Positions 47,881 to 58,164 of a DNA stretch of 64,000 bases are shown piece after piece; positions within the stretch are counted from its first letter, which is position 1, and the number at the start of each line of letters is the position of its first letter. The translations under genes and the position numbers were made by a program. Source of the stretch: Candidatus Iainarchaeum sp. (GTDB lineage: Archaea; B1Sed10-29; WALL01; JAGHAM01); contig JAGHAM010000003.1 in NCBI GenBank assembly GCA_021161465.1, positions 5,677 to 69,676 of the forward strand, given 5' to 3'. The notes beneath the pieces are model-generated. The model saw only the letters and a program-made list of their open reading frames with translations, was not told the DNA's origin and ran no database searches.

Positions 47881-49773
47881 ATGAAAAAATTATTCTTCCT
47901 GCTGTTCATGCTTTCAACTGCAGTGGCGCTGTCGTGCTCCTTTAACGATACGTCACTAAAGTACTCTTTCAATGAGGTTTCATTCAAAGTTGATGGGGCT
48001 GGCAGTTTTACACTGGATGCCTCTTTCAATATCCTGCCTGATGCCAACCTGACCAGAGTTTATCTAATCAGCGCGAACAAAAATATGTTTGTAAGTTATT
48101 CCAGCATGCCGATTTATTTCGATGGAAATGGTTATTTCATATATCTTAACGAAAGCGGGAATATTACAGTTAGAGGCAGAATCGACTACGCGCGTTCAAC
48201 CAAGATAACCTTCCCGTCGCCAATAATGCGCTTGAAGATTGCTACCCCAACATATTCAGGTGAGTTCTATTCGGTGATAGGAAAGGAAATAACACTTAAC
48301 AAATATCAAGCCGAGCCAGAGGAGCAAAGGATTACTCCCACCTACAACATCTTTATAGGGAGGCACAATTCTGATTTTGCTTATACCCTTGACTTAAGTG
48401 TCGTAACACAGGAAATCAAATTGCCTTTGTACAACAATGAAATCATAGATTCAGTTTCGGGTGTCGAGAACCATAAGATTTCTGGCAATACTCTCATACT
48501 TTACCCAAACAAAAATAGGGTAACCGTTTATGGGCACTTCCCTGGCAACCTGACCTTTTTCAAGCCTGGATTATCCCTACCAGGTTATGTTACAATCCAG
48601 TACCCAGGTGAGCTGGAGGTGAAAGTTTCCACCAGTGCAACTCAGGTGGATGAATCCAAAGTGTCTGGCATAGAGGTAAGATATGCCAACAGACGTTCCT
48701 ACGAAGTTTACCCATCACACACCTTCTCAATCACAGCGGCAAAACTTGAAACCTTCCCCAGCTTGGTATTCGCTGTTGACAATGTTAACAACAAGCTCTC
48801 AATATCAGAGAATGGTGTTATCCTTCAGAACACGAAGGTCTACTTTGATAATACAGGGCTGGATTATGTTTCTCTGTACGCGACAGATTTGAAGCCGCTT
48901 TATGCAGGCATCAATGGCGCGCCTACTTTCCTGACGAAGAAGGGGGACGATATGTATTTTGCAGTGCAGAAAAGGAGAAACCAGAACCTTGAGCTGATTA
49001 CACTTGATAAGAAGCCGGATTTAGGCTTGTTCAGCATGATTGATTTCGATGTTCCTAAAATCGACTATCCTATAACAACTTTCTCGAATACTATATACTA
49101 TCCAAAAGACTACCAGCTTGTATACTCCTCAGAGGGCATGCACTTCAACTGGGAGTCCTGGCTGGTCCTTCTTGTTGTCTTTACAGGAGTGTTGTACATT
49201 GTGATACCAGGAAAGACAAAGAAGAGGAGGCTCATTTTATCCTTCCTAGCAACACTTGCGTTGATAGCACTGGCTGAAGCGTCAGGCGTGTTTATCTTCT
49301 TTGGCATAATAGGATACGCCTATGCCCTGGCTAAGAAATACAAGGACCAGGTTAACAAGAGCAAGAAAGTACTTGCCATAGTGCTTCTCTTGATTGGGGC
49401 GCTGGCTGCAGTTGTGGTAGTCTTAGCGCTGGCTGGAACATTCCTAGCAGGATTTGCTTCACCAAGGTATTCTGCTCCTGCCATGGTGAATGAAGGGATA
49501 TCAAGGGCAGCAGTTGCGAAGGACCTTGCGGTTGAAAAGGCATCTCCAACAGCAGAGATGGGGCTTGTGACTAAGCCTGAGATATTGCCTGTAAAGATTA
49601 GCCTGCCAACGTACTCAAAAAGCCTTTCGATAACTTCAAAAATGGTGACCAAGGATAAGCCGTTGCATGTTAGCTTGCTTTTGGTTAAAGGCTGGCTGGT
49701 AAAGCTGATATGGTTGCTGGTTGGGAGTCTGCTCATCGTCATTGCCTGGTGGAAGGCTGCAAGGAGCAGCTAA
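47881..49773 (+). CDS. secreted/membrane protein with large ectodomain
   Basis: About 630 residues from ATG 47881, MKKLFFLLFMLSTAVALSC, a signal peptide (ORF open to 47863). A beta-rich ectodomain of about 420 residues with many Asn-x-Ser/Thr sites follows, then three hydrophobic helices near 425-445, 455-480 and 495-525, a linker, and a last helix near the C-terminus. Not recognised as a known family; surface-located by topology. Confidence 0.65.
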   Translation: MKKLFFLLFMLSTAVALSCSFNDTSLKYSFNEVSFKVDGAGSFTLDASFNILPDANLTRVYLISANKNMFVSYSSMPIYFDGNGYFIYLNESGNITVRGRIDYARSTKITFPSPIMRLKIATPTYSGEFYSVIGKEITLNKYQAEPEEQRITPTYNIFIGRHNSDFAYTLDLSVVTQEIKLPLYNNEIIDSVSGVENHKISGNTLILYPNKNRVTVYGHFPGNLTFFKPGLSLPGYVTIQYPGELEVKVSTSATQVDESKVSGIEVRYANRRSYEVYPSHTFSITAAKLETFPSLVFAVDNVNNKLSISENGVILQNTKVYFDNTGLDYVSLYATDLKPLYAGINGAPTFLTKKGDDMYFAVQKRRNQNLELITLDKKPDLGLFSMIDFDVPKIDYPITTFSNTIYYPKDYQLVYSSEGMHFNWESWLVLLVVFTGVLYIVIPGKTKKRRLILSFLATLALIALAEASGVFIFFGIIGYAYALAKKYKDQVNKSKKVLAIVLLLIGALAAVVVVLALAGTFLAGFASPRYSAPAMVNEGISRAAVAKDLAVEKASPTAEMGLVTKPEILPVKISLPTYSKSLSITSKMVTKDKPLHVSLLLVKGWLVKLIWLLVGSLLIVIAWWKAARSS

Positions 49774-49813
49774 ATCCAGCAAGTTTTTTTAGCGCGGGAG
49801 CCTTAATAGATGC

Positions 49814-50851
49814 ATGAAGGTTTTGAAAAAGGATTTAAGGCAGGGTCTGGTTGTAGTGGTACCAGAGTCGCTGGATGACCTCTGGGTGTTAGATAAAGTT
49901 CTAGAGAAAGGCGATTTGGTCAGTGCAAAGACTACACGTAAGTTTGTCAGTGACAGCGGAAAGACAGATAGAAAAGAAATCAAAGTCAAACTTACTCTTG
50001 AGGACATACAGTTCAAGTCATCACCGGGGAGGCTTCACCTGCTTGGAACCATAGTTGAGGGCTATCCGGAGAAGTTTGTTAGCATAGGGTCACACCATTC
50101 GTTTGAAGTTGAGCCCGGCGTGTCCATAGGCGTGCAAAAGGAATGGAAGAGATACCAGCTTGAAAAGATTGATGAGGCGGTTAGGGCGACCAGGAAGCCA
50201 AATATCGTGCTGGTTGCCATGGATGACGACGAGGCTGAGATAGCCCTGCTTTCGCATTTTAACATCAGGACAAAAGCTACCATCCAATCAGGTAAATCTG
50301 GCAAACAATTCAAAAGCGAGGACAAAAAAGGCAGTTACTTCTCGGAAATCGCGAATATACTGAAGGAAACTGGGGTTAACAAGTTTATAGTTGCCGGCCC
50401 TGGTTTTGCAAAAGACGAGTTTAAGAAATATTGTAGCGAGAAGTTCCCAGAATTGGCATCACAGATGCTGGTTGAAGGCATTGGTCATACTGGCTCTACA
50501 GGCATTCAGGAAATCTTAAAACGGGGTATAGCTGACAAAGTGGCGAATGAGTCAAGGCTGGCAAGCGAAGCAGCCCTTGTGGAGGAAGTCTTGACTGAAC
50601 TCGCGCAGGATGGGCCCGTAACTTATGGGCATAAGGAAGTCGAGAAGGCTATTTCCTACAAAGCTGTCAGCAAGCTGATTTTGACAGACAAGTTCTTCCA
50701 GGAGAACAGGGATTCAGTTGAAGCCATGCTAAACAAGGCTAGCAAGACGAGAGCAGAAGTGCATATAATCAATAGCGAGCAGGAGGCAGGGAAAAAACTT
50801 GATTCCCTTGGCGGGATAGTGGCTCTCCTTCGTTTTAAAGTTGATAGTTAG
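49814..50851 (+). CDS. pelA: mRNA surveillance protein Pelota
   Basis: 345 residues. N-terminal Sm-like domain (MKVLKKDLRQGLVVVVPESLDDLW...), a central eRF1-like domain 2 (IVLVAMDDDEAEIALL) and a C-terminal domain ending SKLILTDKFFQ, NSEQEAGKKLDSLGGIVALLRF. The NPGDD-like GGQ loop is absent, as in Dom34/Pelota. Recognises stalled ribosomes and triggers splitting with ABCE1. Confidence 0.96.
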   Translation: MKVLKKDLRQGLVVVVPESLDDLWVLDKVLEKGDLVSAKTTRKFVSDSGKTDRKEIKVKLTLEDIQFKSSPGRLHLLGTIVEGYPEKFVSIGSHHSFEVEPGVSIGVQKEWKRYQLEKIDEAVRATRKPNIVLVAMDDDEAEIALLSHFNIRTKATIQSGKSGKQFKSEDKKGSYFSEIANILKETGVNKFIVAGPGFAKDEFKKYCSEKFPELASQMLVEGIGHTGSTGIQEILKRGIADKVANESRLASEAALVEEVLTELAQDGPVTYGHKEVEKAISYKAVSKLILTDKFFQENRDSVEAMLNKASKTRAEVHIINSEQEAGKKLDSLGGIVALLRFKVDS

Positions 50852-50925
50852 CTGTTGCAACCTAACATATGTGGAAATCATGCCAGTTAGGTTCAAAATA
50901 GCGGGTTAGTTATTGCTGTTGTAAT

Positions 50926-51777
50926 CTAACCCCAGAACCCAGGTTTCTTTGGTTTTTGGGATTTGAAGCCACCAGGTTTAGAGGTATTCCAGTTTTTGGT
51001 GGTGCCTGCTGTTTTGACAGCTTTCCATACTATCATGATAATGACTATGAAGATGATTAATGGGATGAGCAGAGGGAGGAGCATAAACAGTATGGAGAAT
51101 AGGATGAGGAATATGATTGACCCAGCGTCTGCGTCTTTACTTGGTCTACGTGCTCCAACCGCGCCGGATTTCGTTGCTGGTTCCACTTTAACTTCCGACC
51201 AGTCTACGTGACAGCCCATCAGGTCCAACTTTCTATAATCATAAATACCAGGTGAAGAAGCATTTAAGAATTTGCCTGTTGCATAGCAGTCATCTATCTC
51301 TACCCTAACCAGCCTAACTTCTCTGGTTTCGGATGGGAGGTATGCAGTGTAATCACACACTCTACCACTCTTACATTCTATGGAACCTAGTGGGTGTGTT
51401 TTTTCCCCACCCCAAACGTTTATCTTAACCTTGGCTCTGCTGTTGTAAACCCTTGATGGTGGCTGGCTGTTGGATATGCCTTTTATCTCACTGAATGGTA
51501 TAACCTCATTGTACTCCTCTGGCACTGAAACGTTGACTTTAACCGTTAGTTTGATTTGGCTAGAAGTGTTAAATTTAGCGTTAACCTCGTGAACGTGTGT
51601 TTCTTGCCCATAACAACAGTCAACTTTGGTGCAATTTTCGTTGTATGGACCTGGTGCAGAATAGCCAATGCCGTTATCACATACATCATAATAAAACCCG
51701 CCAGTCGAGTTGTAGAGAGAGCTGGCTAGCGGAACAATCAAAAGGACAAGCAGAAGAGACAAAGCTCTTTTTTCCAT
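50926..51777 (-). CDS. secreted membrane-anchored protein, C-terminal TM
   Basis: 283 residues from ATG 51777 (MEKRALSLLLVLLIVPLASS, a signal peptide; the frame extends to 51840). A beta-rich ectodomain with about eight cysteines (YDVCDNG, NENCTKVDCCYG, KSGRVCDY, DDCYATG, MGCHVD), then one long hydrophobic helix (about 218-250) and a basic cytoplasmic tail ending KPKKPGFWG. Not recognised. Confidence 0.65.
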   Translation of the reverse strand: MEKRALSLLLVLLIVPLASSLYNSTGGFYYDVCDNGIGYSAPGPYNENCTKVDCCYGQETHVHEVNAKFNTSSQIKLTVKVNVSVPEEYNEVIPFSEIKGISNSQPPSRVYNSRAKVKINVWGGEKTHPLGSIECKSGRVCDYTAYLPSETREVRLVRVEIDDCYATGKFLNASSPGIYDYRKLDLMGCHVDWSEVKVEPATKSGAVGARRPSKDADAGSIIFLILFSILFMLLPLLIPLIIFIVIIMIVWKAVKTAGTTKNWNTSKPGGFKSQKPKKPGFWG

Positions 51778-51802
51778 GTTTAGAGATACTTCTTTTTGGT
51801 AT

Positions 51803-52420
51803 TTAACTCTTGCCAAGGATTTTCGCCCTGCCATCATCAAGCTTTATCCTTCCGTCTGCGAACCAGTTGATTGCTTTTAGGATTATCTCCTGCTCAGCTG
51901 CTTGCACCTTAGGTTTGAGAGTTTCAACGGTTTCATCTTCACTGATTGGAACGCATTTTTGGGCGATTATTGGCCCAGAGTCGACTTCTTCCGTTACAAA
52001 ATGAAGTGTGCAGCCAGTGACTTTGCAGCCGAAGTCAAGCACGGCCTGGTGCACATCCTTATCCATGGCTCCACCAAAGGCAGGCAACAGGCTTGGGTGG
52101 ATATTCATGGCTTTCCCATACCACTTTTTCACGAACCAGCCCGATATTATCTTCATGTAGCCAATGAGTAGCACCAGCTCAACACCATGCTTCTCAAGCT
52201 CTGCATCCACCTCCCGGTCAAACTCTTCGCGCGTCTTTCCCTTTGGATTTATGAAGACTGACAGTATACCCTGCTTACTGGCACGCTCCAGTATATACGC
52301 GTTTTCTTTGTTGCTTATCACCACAGCTACTTCGGCGTCCAGTTTTTTGTTCTTTGTGGCATCTATTATGGCTTGCAGGTCTGTGCCGCTGGTTGAGCCA
52401 AGCACCCCCAGTTTAATCAT
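51803..52420 (-). CDS. purN: phosphoribosylglycinamide formyltransferase
   Basis: About 205 residues from ATG 52420. [16 protein letters not shown] is the substrate phosphate loop, MNIHPSLLPAFGGAMDKD with catalytic Asn/His, and the GCTLHFVTEEVDSGPIIAQ segment are PurN signatures. Uses 10-formyl-H4folate to formylate GAR in purine synthesis. Overlaps folD by eight bases; operon glyA-folD-purN. Confidence 0.94.
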   Translation of the reverse strand: MIKLGVLGSTSGTDLQAIIDATKNKKLDAEVAVVISNKENAYILERASKQGILSVFINPKGKTREEFDREVDAELEKHGVELVLLIGYMKIISGWFVKKWYGKAMNIHPSLLPAFGGAMDKDVHQAVLDFGCKVTGCTLHFVTEEVDSGPIIAQKCVPISEDETVETLKPKVQAAEQEIILKAINWFADGRIKLDDGRAKILGKS

Positions 52421-53264
52421 GGTTGTTCGCCCTCCAGTTCTTGCTTCTCCTCGCGCATTCAACTGTATTTTTCAGCAGCATAGCCACAGTCATTGGCCCC
52501 ACGCCACCAGGAACAGGCGTTATGGCAGATACTTTCTCATTAACTGCATCAAACACGACATCACCCAGAAGCTCACCACCTACTTTTGTGATTCCGATAT
52601 CCACGACTATCGCGCCATCTTTAACCATATCAGCGGTTATTAGCCCCGGCTTGCCAACTGCACTTATCAAAACGTCTGCTTCTTTGGTATGTTTGGACAG
52701 GTTTTGCGTCTTGATATGGCACACAGTAACTGTGGACCATTCCTTTAACAGCAGTAGTGCCATGGGCTTTCCAACTATCGCACTGTGCCCAACTACAACA
52801 GCGTTTTTCCCATCTAAGCTTATGTTATAATATTTCAGCAGTTCAATAACACCTGAGGGGGTGCATGGTGCTATGCCTGCTCTTTCCGTAACCAGCCTGC
52901 CTAAGTTCAATGGGTGAAGCCCCTCAACATCCTTGGAGGGGTAAACAAATTCTGTAATCCCATTAGCATCAAGGTGAGCTGGGAGCGGAAGCTGTATAAG
53001 AATTGCGTGGATGTCTTTCTCCCTGTTGAGTTCCTCTATAGTTGATATCAGGACAGACCTTTTTGCATCTATAGGTAGCTCTCTGGTTATGGTGTTTATA
53101 CCAACCCTTTTACAGGCCTTATCTTTTGCCTGAACATAGACTTTTGATGCTGGGTCTTCACCAACAATAATCGTGGCCAGAGTTGGAGTGAAATCTAGCT
53201 TGTCGATTTCCTGCTTTACACGTTCCTCAATCAACTTGGCTGGTTTCCTGCCATCAAGAATCAA
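52413..53264 (-). CDS. folD: methylenetetrahydrofolate dehydrogenase/cyclohydrolase FolD
   Basis: 283 residues. [15 protein letters not shown] contains the catalytic Lys, and the Rossmann part has [20 protein letters not shown] and the late [15 protein letters not shown]. It interconverts 5,10-methylene-, methenyl- and 10-formyl-H4folate. Overlaps glyA by four bases. Supplies 10-formyl-H4folate to PurN. Confidence 0.96.
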   Translation of the reverse strand: MILDGRKPAKLIEERVKQEIDKLDFTPTLATIIVGEDPASKVYVQAKDKACKRVGINTITRELPIDAKRSVLISTIEELNREKDIHAILIQLPLPAHLDANGITEFVYPSKDVEGLHPLNLGRLVTERAGIAPCTPSGVIELLKYYNISLDGKNAVVVGHSAIVGKPMALLLLKEWSTVTVCHIKTQNLSKHTKEADVLISAVGKPGLITADMVKDGAIVVDIGITKVGGELLGDVVFDAVNEKVSAITPVPGGVGPMTVAMLLKNTVECARRSKNWRANNHD

Positions 53265-54520
53265 CCCTGCACCTCCATATCAGGATAAAGCGGAAACTTT
53301 GAGCAAAGTTCCTTTACATCTTCCCTTATGCCTGCTTTTACAAGGGAATTCTCTGGATTATCAAGCGCTTTGACTATGAGCTCAGCTAGGTACTCCATTT
53401 CGCTTTCTTCCATCCCTCTGCTTGTAAGGGCTGGCGTGCCTAGCCGTATACCACTTGGGTCAAATGGTTTCCTTGGGTCAAATGGAATCATATTCTTGTT
53501 TACAGTTATGCCAACTTCCTCAAGCAACTCTTCTGCCTGCTTTCCTGAGAGCCCTTTTGAGGTCACATCTGCAAGCACCAGATGATTGTCAGTTCCACCA
53601 GTGATTATATCCAATCCATTCTCCATCAACCTATCAGCAAGCACTTTACAGTTCTTAACTATCTGTTTGGCGTACTTCTTGAAGTCTTCTCCCATGGCCT
53701 CCTTGAAACATATGGCCTTTCCAGCAATTACATGCTCATGTGGCCCTCCTTGGAGTGAGGGGAATACTGCATGGTCTATAGCTTTTGCATATTCCCTCTT
53801 TGACAGTATCAATCCACCTCTTGGCCCCCTCAATGTTTTGTGTGTGGTTGAGGTAACAACATCAGCATGTGGAAACGCGTTTGGGTGAACGCCACCAGCT
53901 ATCAACCCTGCTATGTGAGCCATGTCCACTAATAAATATGCTTCTGCCTCCTGAGCTATCTCTCCAAAGGCTTTGAAGTCGTACTTTCTTGGGTATGCTG
54001 TGGCACCAGCGATAATTAGCTTCGGTTTCTCCTGTAGCGCAATCTTCTTAACCTCATCATAATCTATTAGATGGCTCTCTTTGTCTACACCATAGTGAAC
54101 AGCTTTGTAGTACTTTGAGGAGAAACTCACTCTATGGCCATGCGTTAGGTGCCCACCGTGTGCAAGGCTCATACCCATTATTTTATCCCCTGGCTCGAGG
54201 AGCGCGTAATAGACAGCCATGTTTGCAGGGCTCCCTGAGTATGGCTGAACATTGGCATGTTCGGCACCAAATAGTTGCTTTGCCCTTTCTATTGCCAGGT
54301 TTTCAACAGCGTCTACAAATTCCTGCCCGCCGTAATACCTTTTACCTGGATAACCTTCGGAGTATTTTGAGTTGAATATGGAGGCCATCGCCTTGAGCAC
54401 TGCAGTGCTGCAGTAATTCTCTGAGGGAATCATCTCCAGTGTACTCCTCTGTCTCTCAAGTTCACCGTGTATTGCATCAAAAACTTCCCGGTCAGCTTTT
54501 TTTATCTCATTGTAATCCAT
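53261..54520 (-). CDS. glyA: serine hydroxymethyltransferase
   Basis: 419 residues. [24 protein letters not shown], the PLP-lysine motif [15 protein letters not shown] and the C-terminal [12 protein letters not shown] are GlyA signatures. Converts serine and H4folate to glycine and methylene-H4folate (archaeal enzymes may use H4MPT, but the folD/purN context argues for a folate-type carrier). First gene of the operon. Confidence 0.96.
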   Translation of the reverse strand: MDYNEIKKADREVFDAIHGELERQRSTLEMIPSENYCSTAVLKAMASIFNSKYSEGYPGKRYYGGQEFVDAVENLAIERAKQLFGAEHANVQPYSGSPANMAVYYALLEPGDKIMGMSLAHGGHLTHGHRVSFSSKYYKAVHYGVDKESHLIDYDEVKKIALQEKPKLIIAGATAYPRKYDFKAFGEIAQEAEAYLLVDMAHIAGLIAGGVHPNAFPHADVVTSTTHKTLRGPRGGLILSKREYAKAIDHAVFPSLQGGPHEHVIAGKAICFKEAMGEDFKKYAKQIVKNCKVLADRLMENGLDIITGGTDNHLVLADVTSKGLSGKQAEELLEEVGITVNKNMIPFDPRKPFDPSGIRLGTPALTSRGMEESEMEYLAELIVKALDNPENSLVKAGIREDVKELCSKFPLYPDMEVQG

Positions 54521-54616
54521 CCAGTTACCCCCATATTTTTTAAGAATGAGATTGTTTAAAACGGTTTCTAAGGCCTAGGCAAAACTTTAATATTCATATA
54601 AGCCCTAACTAAAAGC

Positions 54617-55282
54617 ATGCCCGAGAAAGAAGTCAGCAAGATGAATTTTGATGAGTTTGAGGAGCATATAAAGAAGCTAAGTCCAGGGAAGCGTGGTTTC
54701 AAGAAACGTGCGTTTAATCATTTTGATGAACTTTTTGAGAAAAAATTTGGGTTTAAAGACAGCGAGCACAGGAAGAAAGTAATTCACCAAATATTGGATA
54801 GGCTTAATGTTGGGGATTCCCTGTACACAGCTATGAACGAAACTGCTGTTGTTCCACTTTCTTTGAAGGAAAAAGAGCTCAAGTATTACGGCAATATCGA
54901 AAGAGATTGGGTTGGAGAGCATATAGAAAGGATAAGATTCTCAAAAGACGGGATAGTGAAATATCCTAGGGAATCGCTGAGAGAAGCTTACACGCCAGCA
55001 GAACTCAAAAAACAAATCAAAGCATATCTCGATACAAGTGCAGGTCCAGAGCACGGATATCATATAGAAGATACTATGGCAAAGGCATTGGCAAGCTTGG
55101 CATGTGAAGGAATAACAACAAGTTTTGATGAATTGAAGCATTACCTAAATGTCCCAGGGGTACCACAGGAAAGCAGAAAGAAAATTGAAAAATGGCTTGA
55201 AACGTCTAGGTATCACAGGGAAGCAGAGTCATTGAGAGGACGGAGAGAAGCAAGGTCACATTCCAGGGGGAGCAGGCAATAG
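54617..55282 (+). CDS. hypothetical charged protein
   Basis: 221 residues, soluble, helical, strongly charged; LSPGKRGFKKRAFNHFDELF and an Arg/Ser/Glu-rich tail SLRGRREARSHSRGSR. Not recognised. ATG 54617 follows a CTTTAATATTCATATAAG promoter-like stretch. Basic tail suggests nucleic acid contact. Confidence 0.55.
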   Translation: MPEKEVSKMNFDEFEEHIKKLSPGKRGFKKRAFNHFDELFEKKFGFKDSEHRKKVIHQILDRLNVGDSLYTAMNETAVVPLSLKEKELKYYGNIERDWVGEHIERIRFSKDGIVKYPRESLREAYTPAELKKQIKAYLDTSAGPEHGYHIEDTMAKALASLACEGITTSFDELKHYLNVPGVPQESRKKIEKWLETSRYHREAESLRGRREARSHSRGSRQ

Positions 55283-55331
55283 TTATTTAACCCATAGATT
55301 ATAAATTAATAAGATTCTCTAGGTAATATTT

Positions 55332-56693
55332 ATGTGTGGTATAATCGGAATTAGTGACGGGGATTCAACACAGGTTTATGCTGGTCTATATGCACTGCAG
55401 CATCGTGGGCAGGACAGCTGTGGCATATTAACTTATGATAAAGAGGAGTTCTACCTTAAGAAGGCGCCAGGCCTAGTTACCGAGGCTTTCACGGAGAATA
55501 GCTTGCGGGAACTTAAGGGCAACATGGGGATTGGCCAGGTTAGGTACCCTACTGTAGGCGGTGATTTCTCGAGGGATGCGCAACCATTCTTTTCAACATC
55601 GCCAGTTAGCATTGGTATAGCCCACAATGGAAACATAGCTAACTATGCGAAGATACGGAAAAAGGTTGGTAAACTAACTTCGTGGTGCGATGTTGAAGTT
55701 ATCCTAAATATCCTGGCAAATGAGTTATCAGCAGAGAAGGACATTTTTGCTGCAGTTGCCAGTGTTATGAGCCAGGTTAACGGCGCTTATTCTGTGGTTA
55801 GCATTGTGGACAAGGTAGGCATGGTTGTTTTCAGGGACCCATTCGCAATAAGGCCTCTGGTTGAGGGTGAGGGCGTGTTCGCCTCAGAGAGTGTCGCGCT
55901 TGATATAATTGGCAAGAAGCTTGAGGGCGATGTCAAACCAGGCGAGTGTATAGTGATAAACGATGGTTCTGTTGAGAGGAGAAGGCTGGTTAAGGAGAAA
56001 CCAAGGCATTGCATGTTTGAGTATGTTTATTTTAGCAGGCCTGATTCCATAGTTGAGGGCAAGAGTGTTTATGAGGTAAGGGTAAACATGGGTAGGGAGC
56101 TTGCCAAGAAGTGGGATAAAGATGCAGATGTTGTTGTTCCTGTCCCGGATACTGCAAGGGCCGCTGCTTTTGGATTCTCTGAGGAAACTGGAATACCCTA
56201 TAGGGAAGGTTTGATAAAGAACAGGTATGTTGGGAGGACTTTTATAATGCCAAGCCAGTCAAGCAGGGAGAATGCCGTTAGGATAAAATTAAACCCGATA
56301 AAAAACGTCCTGAAAGGGAAAAAGGTAGTTCTGGTGGAGGATTCTGTTGTAAGAGGCACTACATCAAAGAACCTGATAGACCTTGTGAGGAGTGCAGGCG
56401 CAAAGGAGGTGCACTTTGCAGTTTCCTGCCCGCCAATCCGTTGGCCATGTTTCTACGGGATAGACATGACGCGCAAGGGAGAACTGTTCGCAGCTAATGT
56501 TGAAGACGCTGAAAAAGAACTAGCTAAAAAGATAGGTGCAGACTCAGTGATTTACCAAACACTGGATGGCCTGAAGAAGGCGATAGGCATACCAAACCTT
56601 TGCACTGCCTGTATCGATGGGAACTACCCAACGGATGTTTCGTTCCTGCTGAATAATCATAAGGAGGGCAAGCGACCTTACGAGGAGGACTAA
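55332..56693 (+). CDS. purF: amidophosphoribosyltransferase
   Basis: 453 residues starting MCGIIGISDG, so Cys2 is the glutaminase nucleophile without a propeptide. The phosphoribosyltransferase part has VVLVEDSVVRGTT, the PRPP-binding motif. Cysteines at HCMFEYVYF, SCPPIRWPCFYG and NLCTACIDG match ligands of the 4Fe-4S form. Catalyses the first step of purine synthesis. purD begins at the next base. Confidence 0.96.
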   Translation: MCGIIGISDGDSTQVYAGLYALQHRGQDSCGILTYDKEEFYLKKAPGLVTEAFTENSLRELKGNMGIGQVRYPTVGGDFSRDAQPFFSTSPVSIGIAHNGNIANYAKIRKKVGKLTSWCDVEVILNILANELSAEKDIFAAVASVMSQVNGAYSVVSIVDKVGMVVFRDPFAIRPLVEGEGVFASESVALDIIGKKLEGDVKPGECIVINDGSVERRRLVKEKPRHCMFEYVYFSRPDSIVEGKSVYEVRVNMGRELAKKWDKDADVVVPVPDTARAAAFGFSEETGIPYREGLIKNRYVGRTFIMPSQSSRENAVRIKLNPIKNVLKGKKVVLVEDSVVRGTTSKNLIDLVRSAGAKEVHFAVSCPPIRWPCFYGIDMTRKGELFAANVEDAEKELAKKIGADSVIYQTLDGLKKAIGIPNLCTACIDGNYPTDVSFLLNNHKEGKRPYEED

Positions 56694-58091
56694 ATGAGGG
56701 CTTTGTTAGTCGGGAACGGTGCGAGAGAGCACTCAATTGCGGAAGCTCTTGCAAGAGACAGCGATGTTTATGCTTTTATGAAGGCAAAGAACCCAGGGAT
56801 TGCACGAATAGCAAAGGAGCATACTTTGGGTGACTTAAATGACAATTCAGCCATAGCTAGCTTTGCAGAGGAAGTCAATCCTGATTTTGTGATAGTCGGT
56901 CCGGAAAATCCACTTGCAAATGGGGTTACGGATGTATTAGAAGAGAAAGGTTTTAAGGTGGTTGGCCCGGACAAGCAGCTTGCAAAGCTTGAGTCAGACA
57001 AAAGCTTCACCCGCGAGTTCATGAAAAGGCAGAATGTCTTTGGCGCGCCTGATTTTCAGGTCTGCAGGTCGTATGATGAAGCAGTCGATGCTATAGACCG
57101 CATACAGAATGTGGTTGTCAAGGCAGCTGGTCTTGTTGGCGGGAAGGGAGTTAAGGTTCTTGGTGACCAATTGAAGAGCCTGGATGAAGCAAAGGCTTAT
57201 GCAAAAGATGTGCTTGACTGCAAAATCGGCCCAATTCCACGTGTTGTCATAGAAGAGAAGTTAGAGGGTGAGGAGTTTTCACTACAGGCTTTTGTGGATG
57301 GGAAGCACGTCATACCAATGCCACTAGCTCAGGACCACAAGCGCGCATACGACGATGATAAAGGTCCAATGACCGGTGGTATGGGCTCTTATTCGGATTC
57401 AGACCACCTATTGCCGTTTGTTACTGAGGAAGACAGGGCGAAGGCTTTAAGGATAATGCAGGAGACAGTTGAGGCGCTGTATAAGGAAACTTGGAAGTAT
57501 TACAAAGGCGTTCTGTATGGTGGATTCATGCTAACAGCTGATGGGCCGCGGCTGCTTGAATACAATGTTCGTTTCGGTGACCCAGAGGCAATGAACGTGC
57601 TCCCAATAATGGAAAACCCGCTTACGGAAGTCTGCCAGCAAATAGTGGATGGGACTTTAACCAGTGTTGATTTTCAGGAAAAGGCAACTGTCTGCAAATA
57701 TGTGGTGCCAAAAGGCTACCCAACAAGCCCTGTTGGCGGAGCTAAGATAGAGGTTACACCAGTGGAAGGTGTCCGGACTTATTATTCCTCGGTTGATGAG
57801 CGCGAGGATGGCCTCTATATGACTTCATCACGCGCTGTCGCCTTTCTGGGAATAGCCGATATGATTGAGGAAGCTGAAAAGCAAGCCAGGCGCGCACTTT
57901 CAGGAGTTAGCGGGCCCGTGTTCTACAGGGATGACATAGGGACGCGCGAGCTTATACAAAAGCGCATTGAGCATATGCAGAAGTTAAGGTCAGCTGGTAC
58001 AGCAGCCCAGCAGGCTACAGATTCAACCCCATCGGAGACCAAGTCAGTTTCTCAGCAACCAACAAGCAAAATCAATACAGAAGAGCTATGA
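56694..58091 (+). CDS. purD: phosphoribosylamine--glycine ligase
   Basis: 465 residues. MRALLVGNGAREHSIAEAL, then the ATP-grasp region VVKAAGLVGGKGVKV, GEEFSLQAFVDGK and LEYNVRFGDPEAMNVLP. Ligates phosphoribosylamine and glycine to GAR, the PurN substrate. The protein is longer than usual by about 35 residues, due to a low-complexity Gln/Ser/Thr C-terminal tail. Forms an operon with purF. Confidence 0.95.
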   Translation: MRALLVGNGAREHSIAEALARDSDVYAFMKAKNPGIARIAKEHTLGDLNDNSAIASFAEEVNPDFVIVGPENPLANGVTDVLEEKGFKVVGPDKQLAKLESDKSFTREFMKRQNVFGAPDFQVCRSYDEAVDAIDRIQNVVVKAAGLVGGKGVKVLGDQLKSLDEAKAYAKDVLDCKIGPIPRVVIEEKLEGEEFSLQAFVDGKHVIPMPLAQDHKRAYDDDKGPMTGGMGSYSDSDHLLPFVTEEDRAKALRIMQETVEALYKETWKYYKGVLYGGFMLTADGPRLLEYNVRFGDPEAMNVLPIMENPLTEVCQQIVDGTLTSVDFQEKATVCKYVVPKGYPTSPVGGAKIEVTPVEGVRTYYSSVDEREDGLYMTSSRAVAFLGIADMIEEAEKQARRALSGVSGPVFYRDDIGTRELIQKRIEHMQKLRSAGTAAQQATDSTPSETKSVSQQPTSKINTEEL

Positions 58092-58164
58092 TAGCAACTG
58101 CACAACTTAGCTTTGTAGATGGTGTGTTAATGGCTGATTGATGGTTTGCTACATAACGCCGTAC

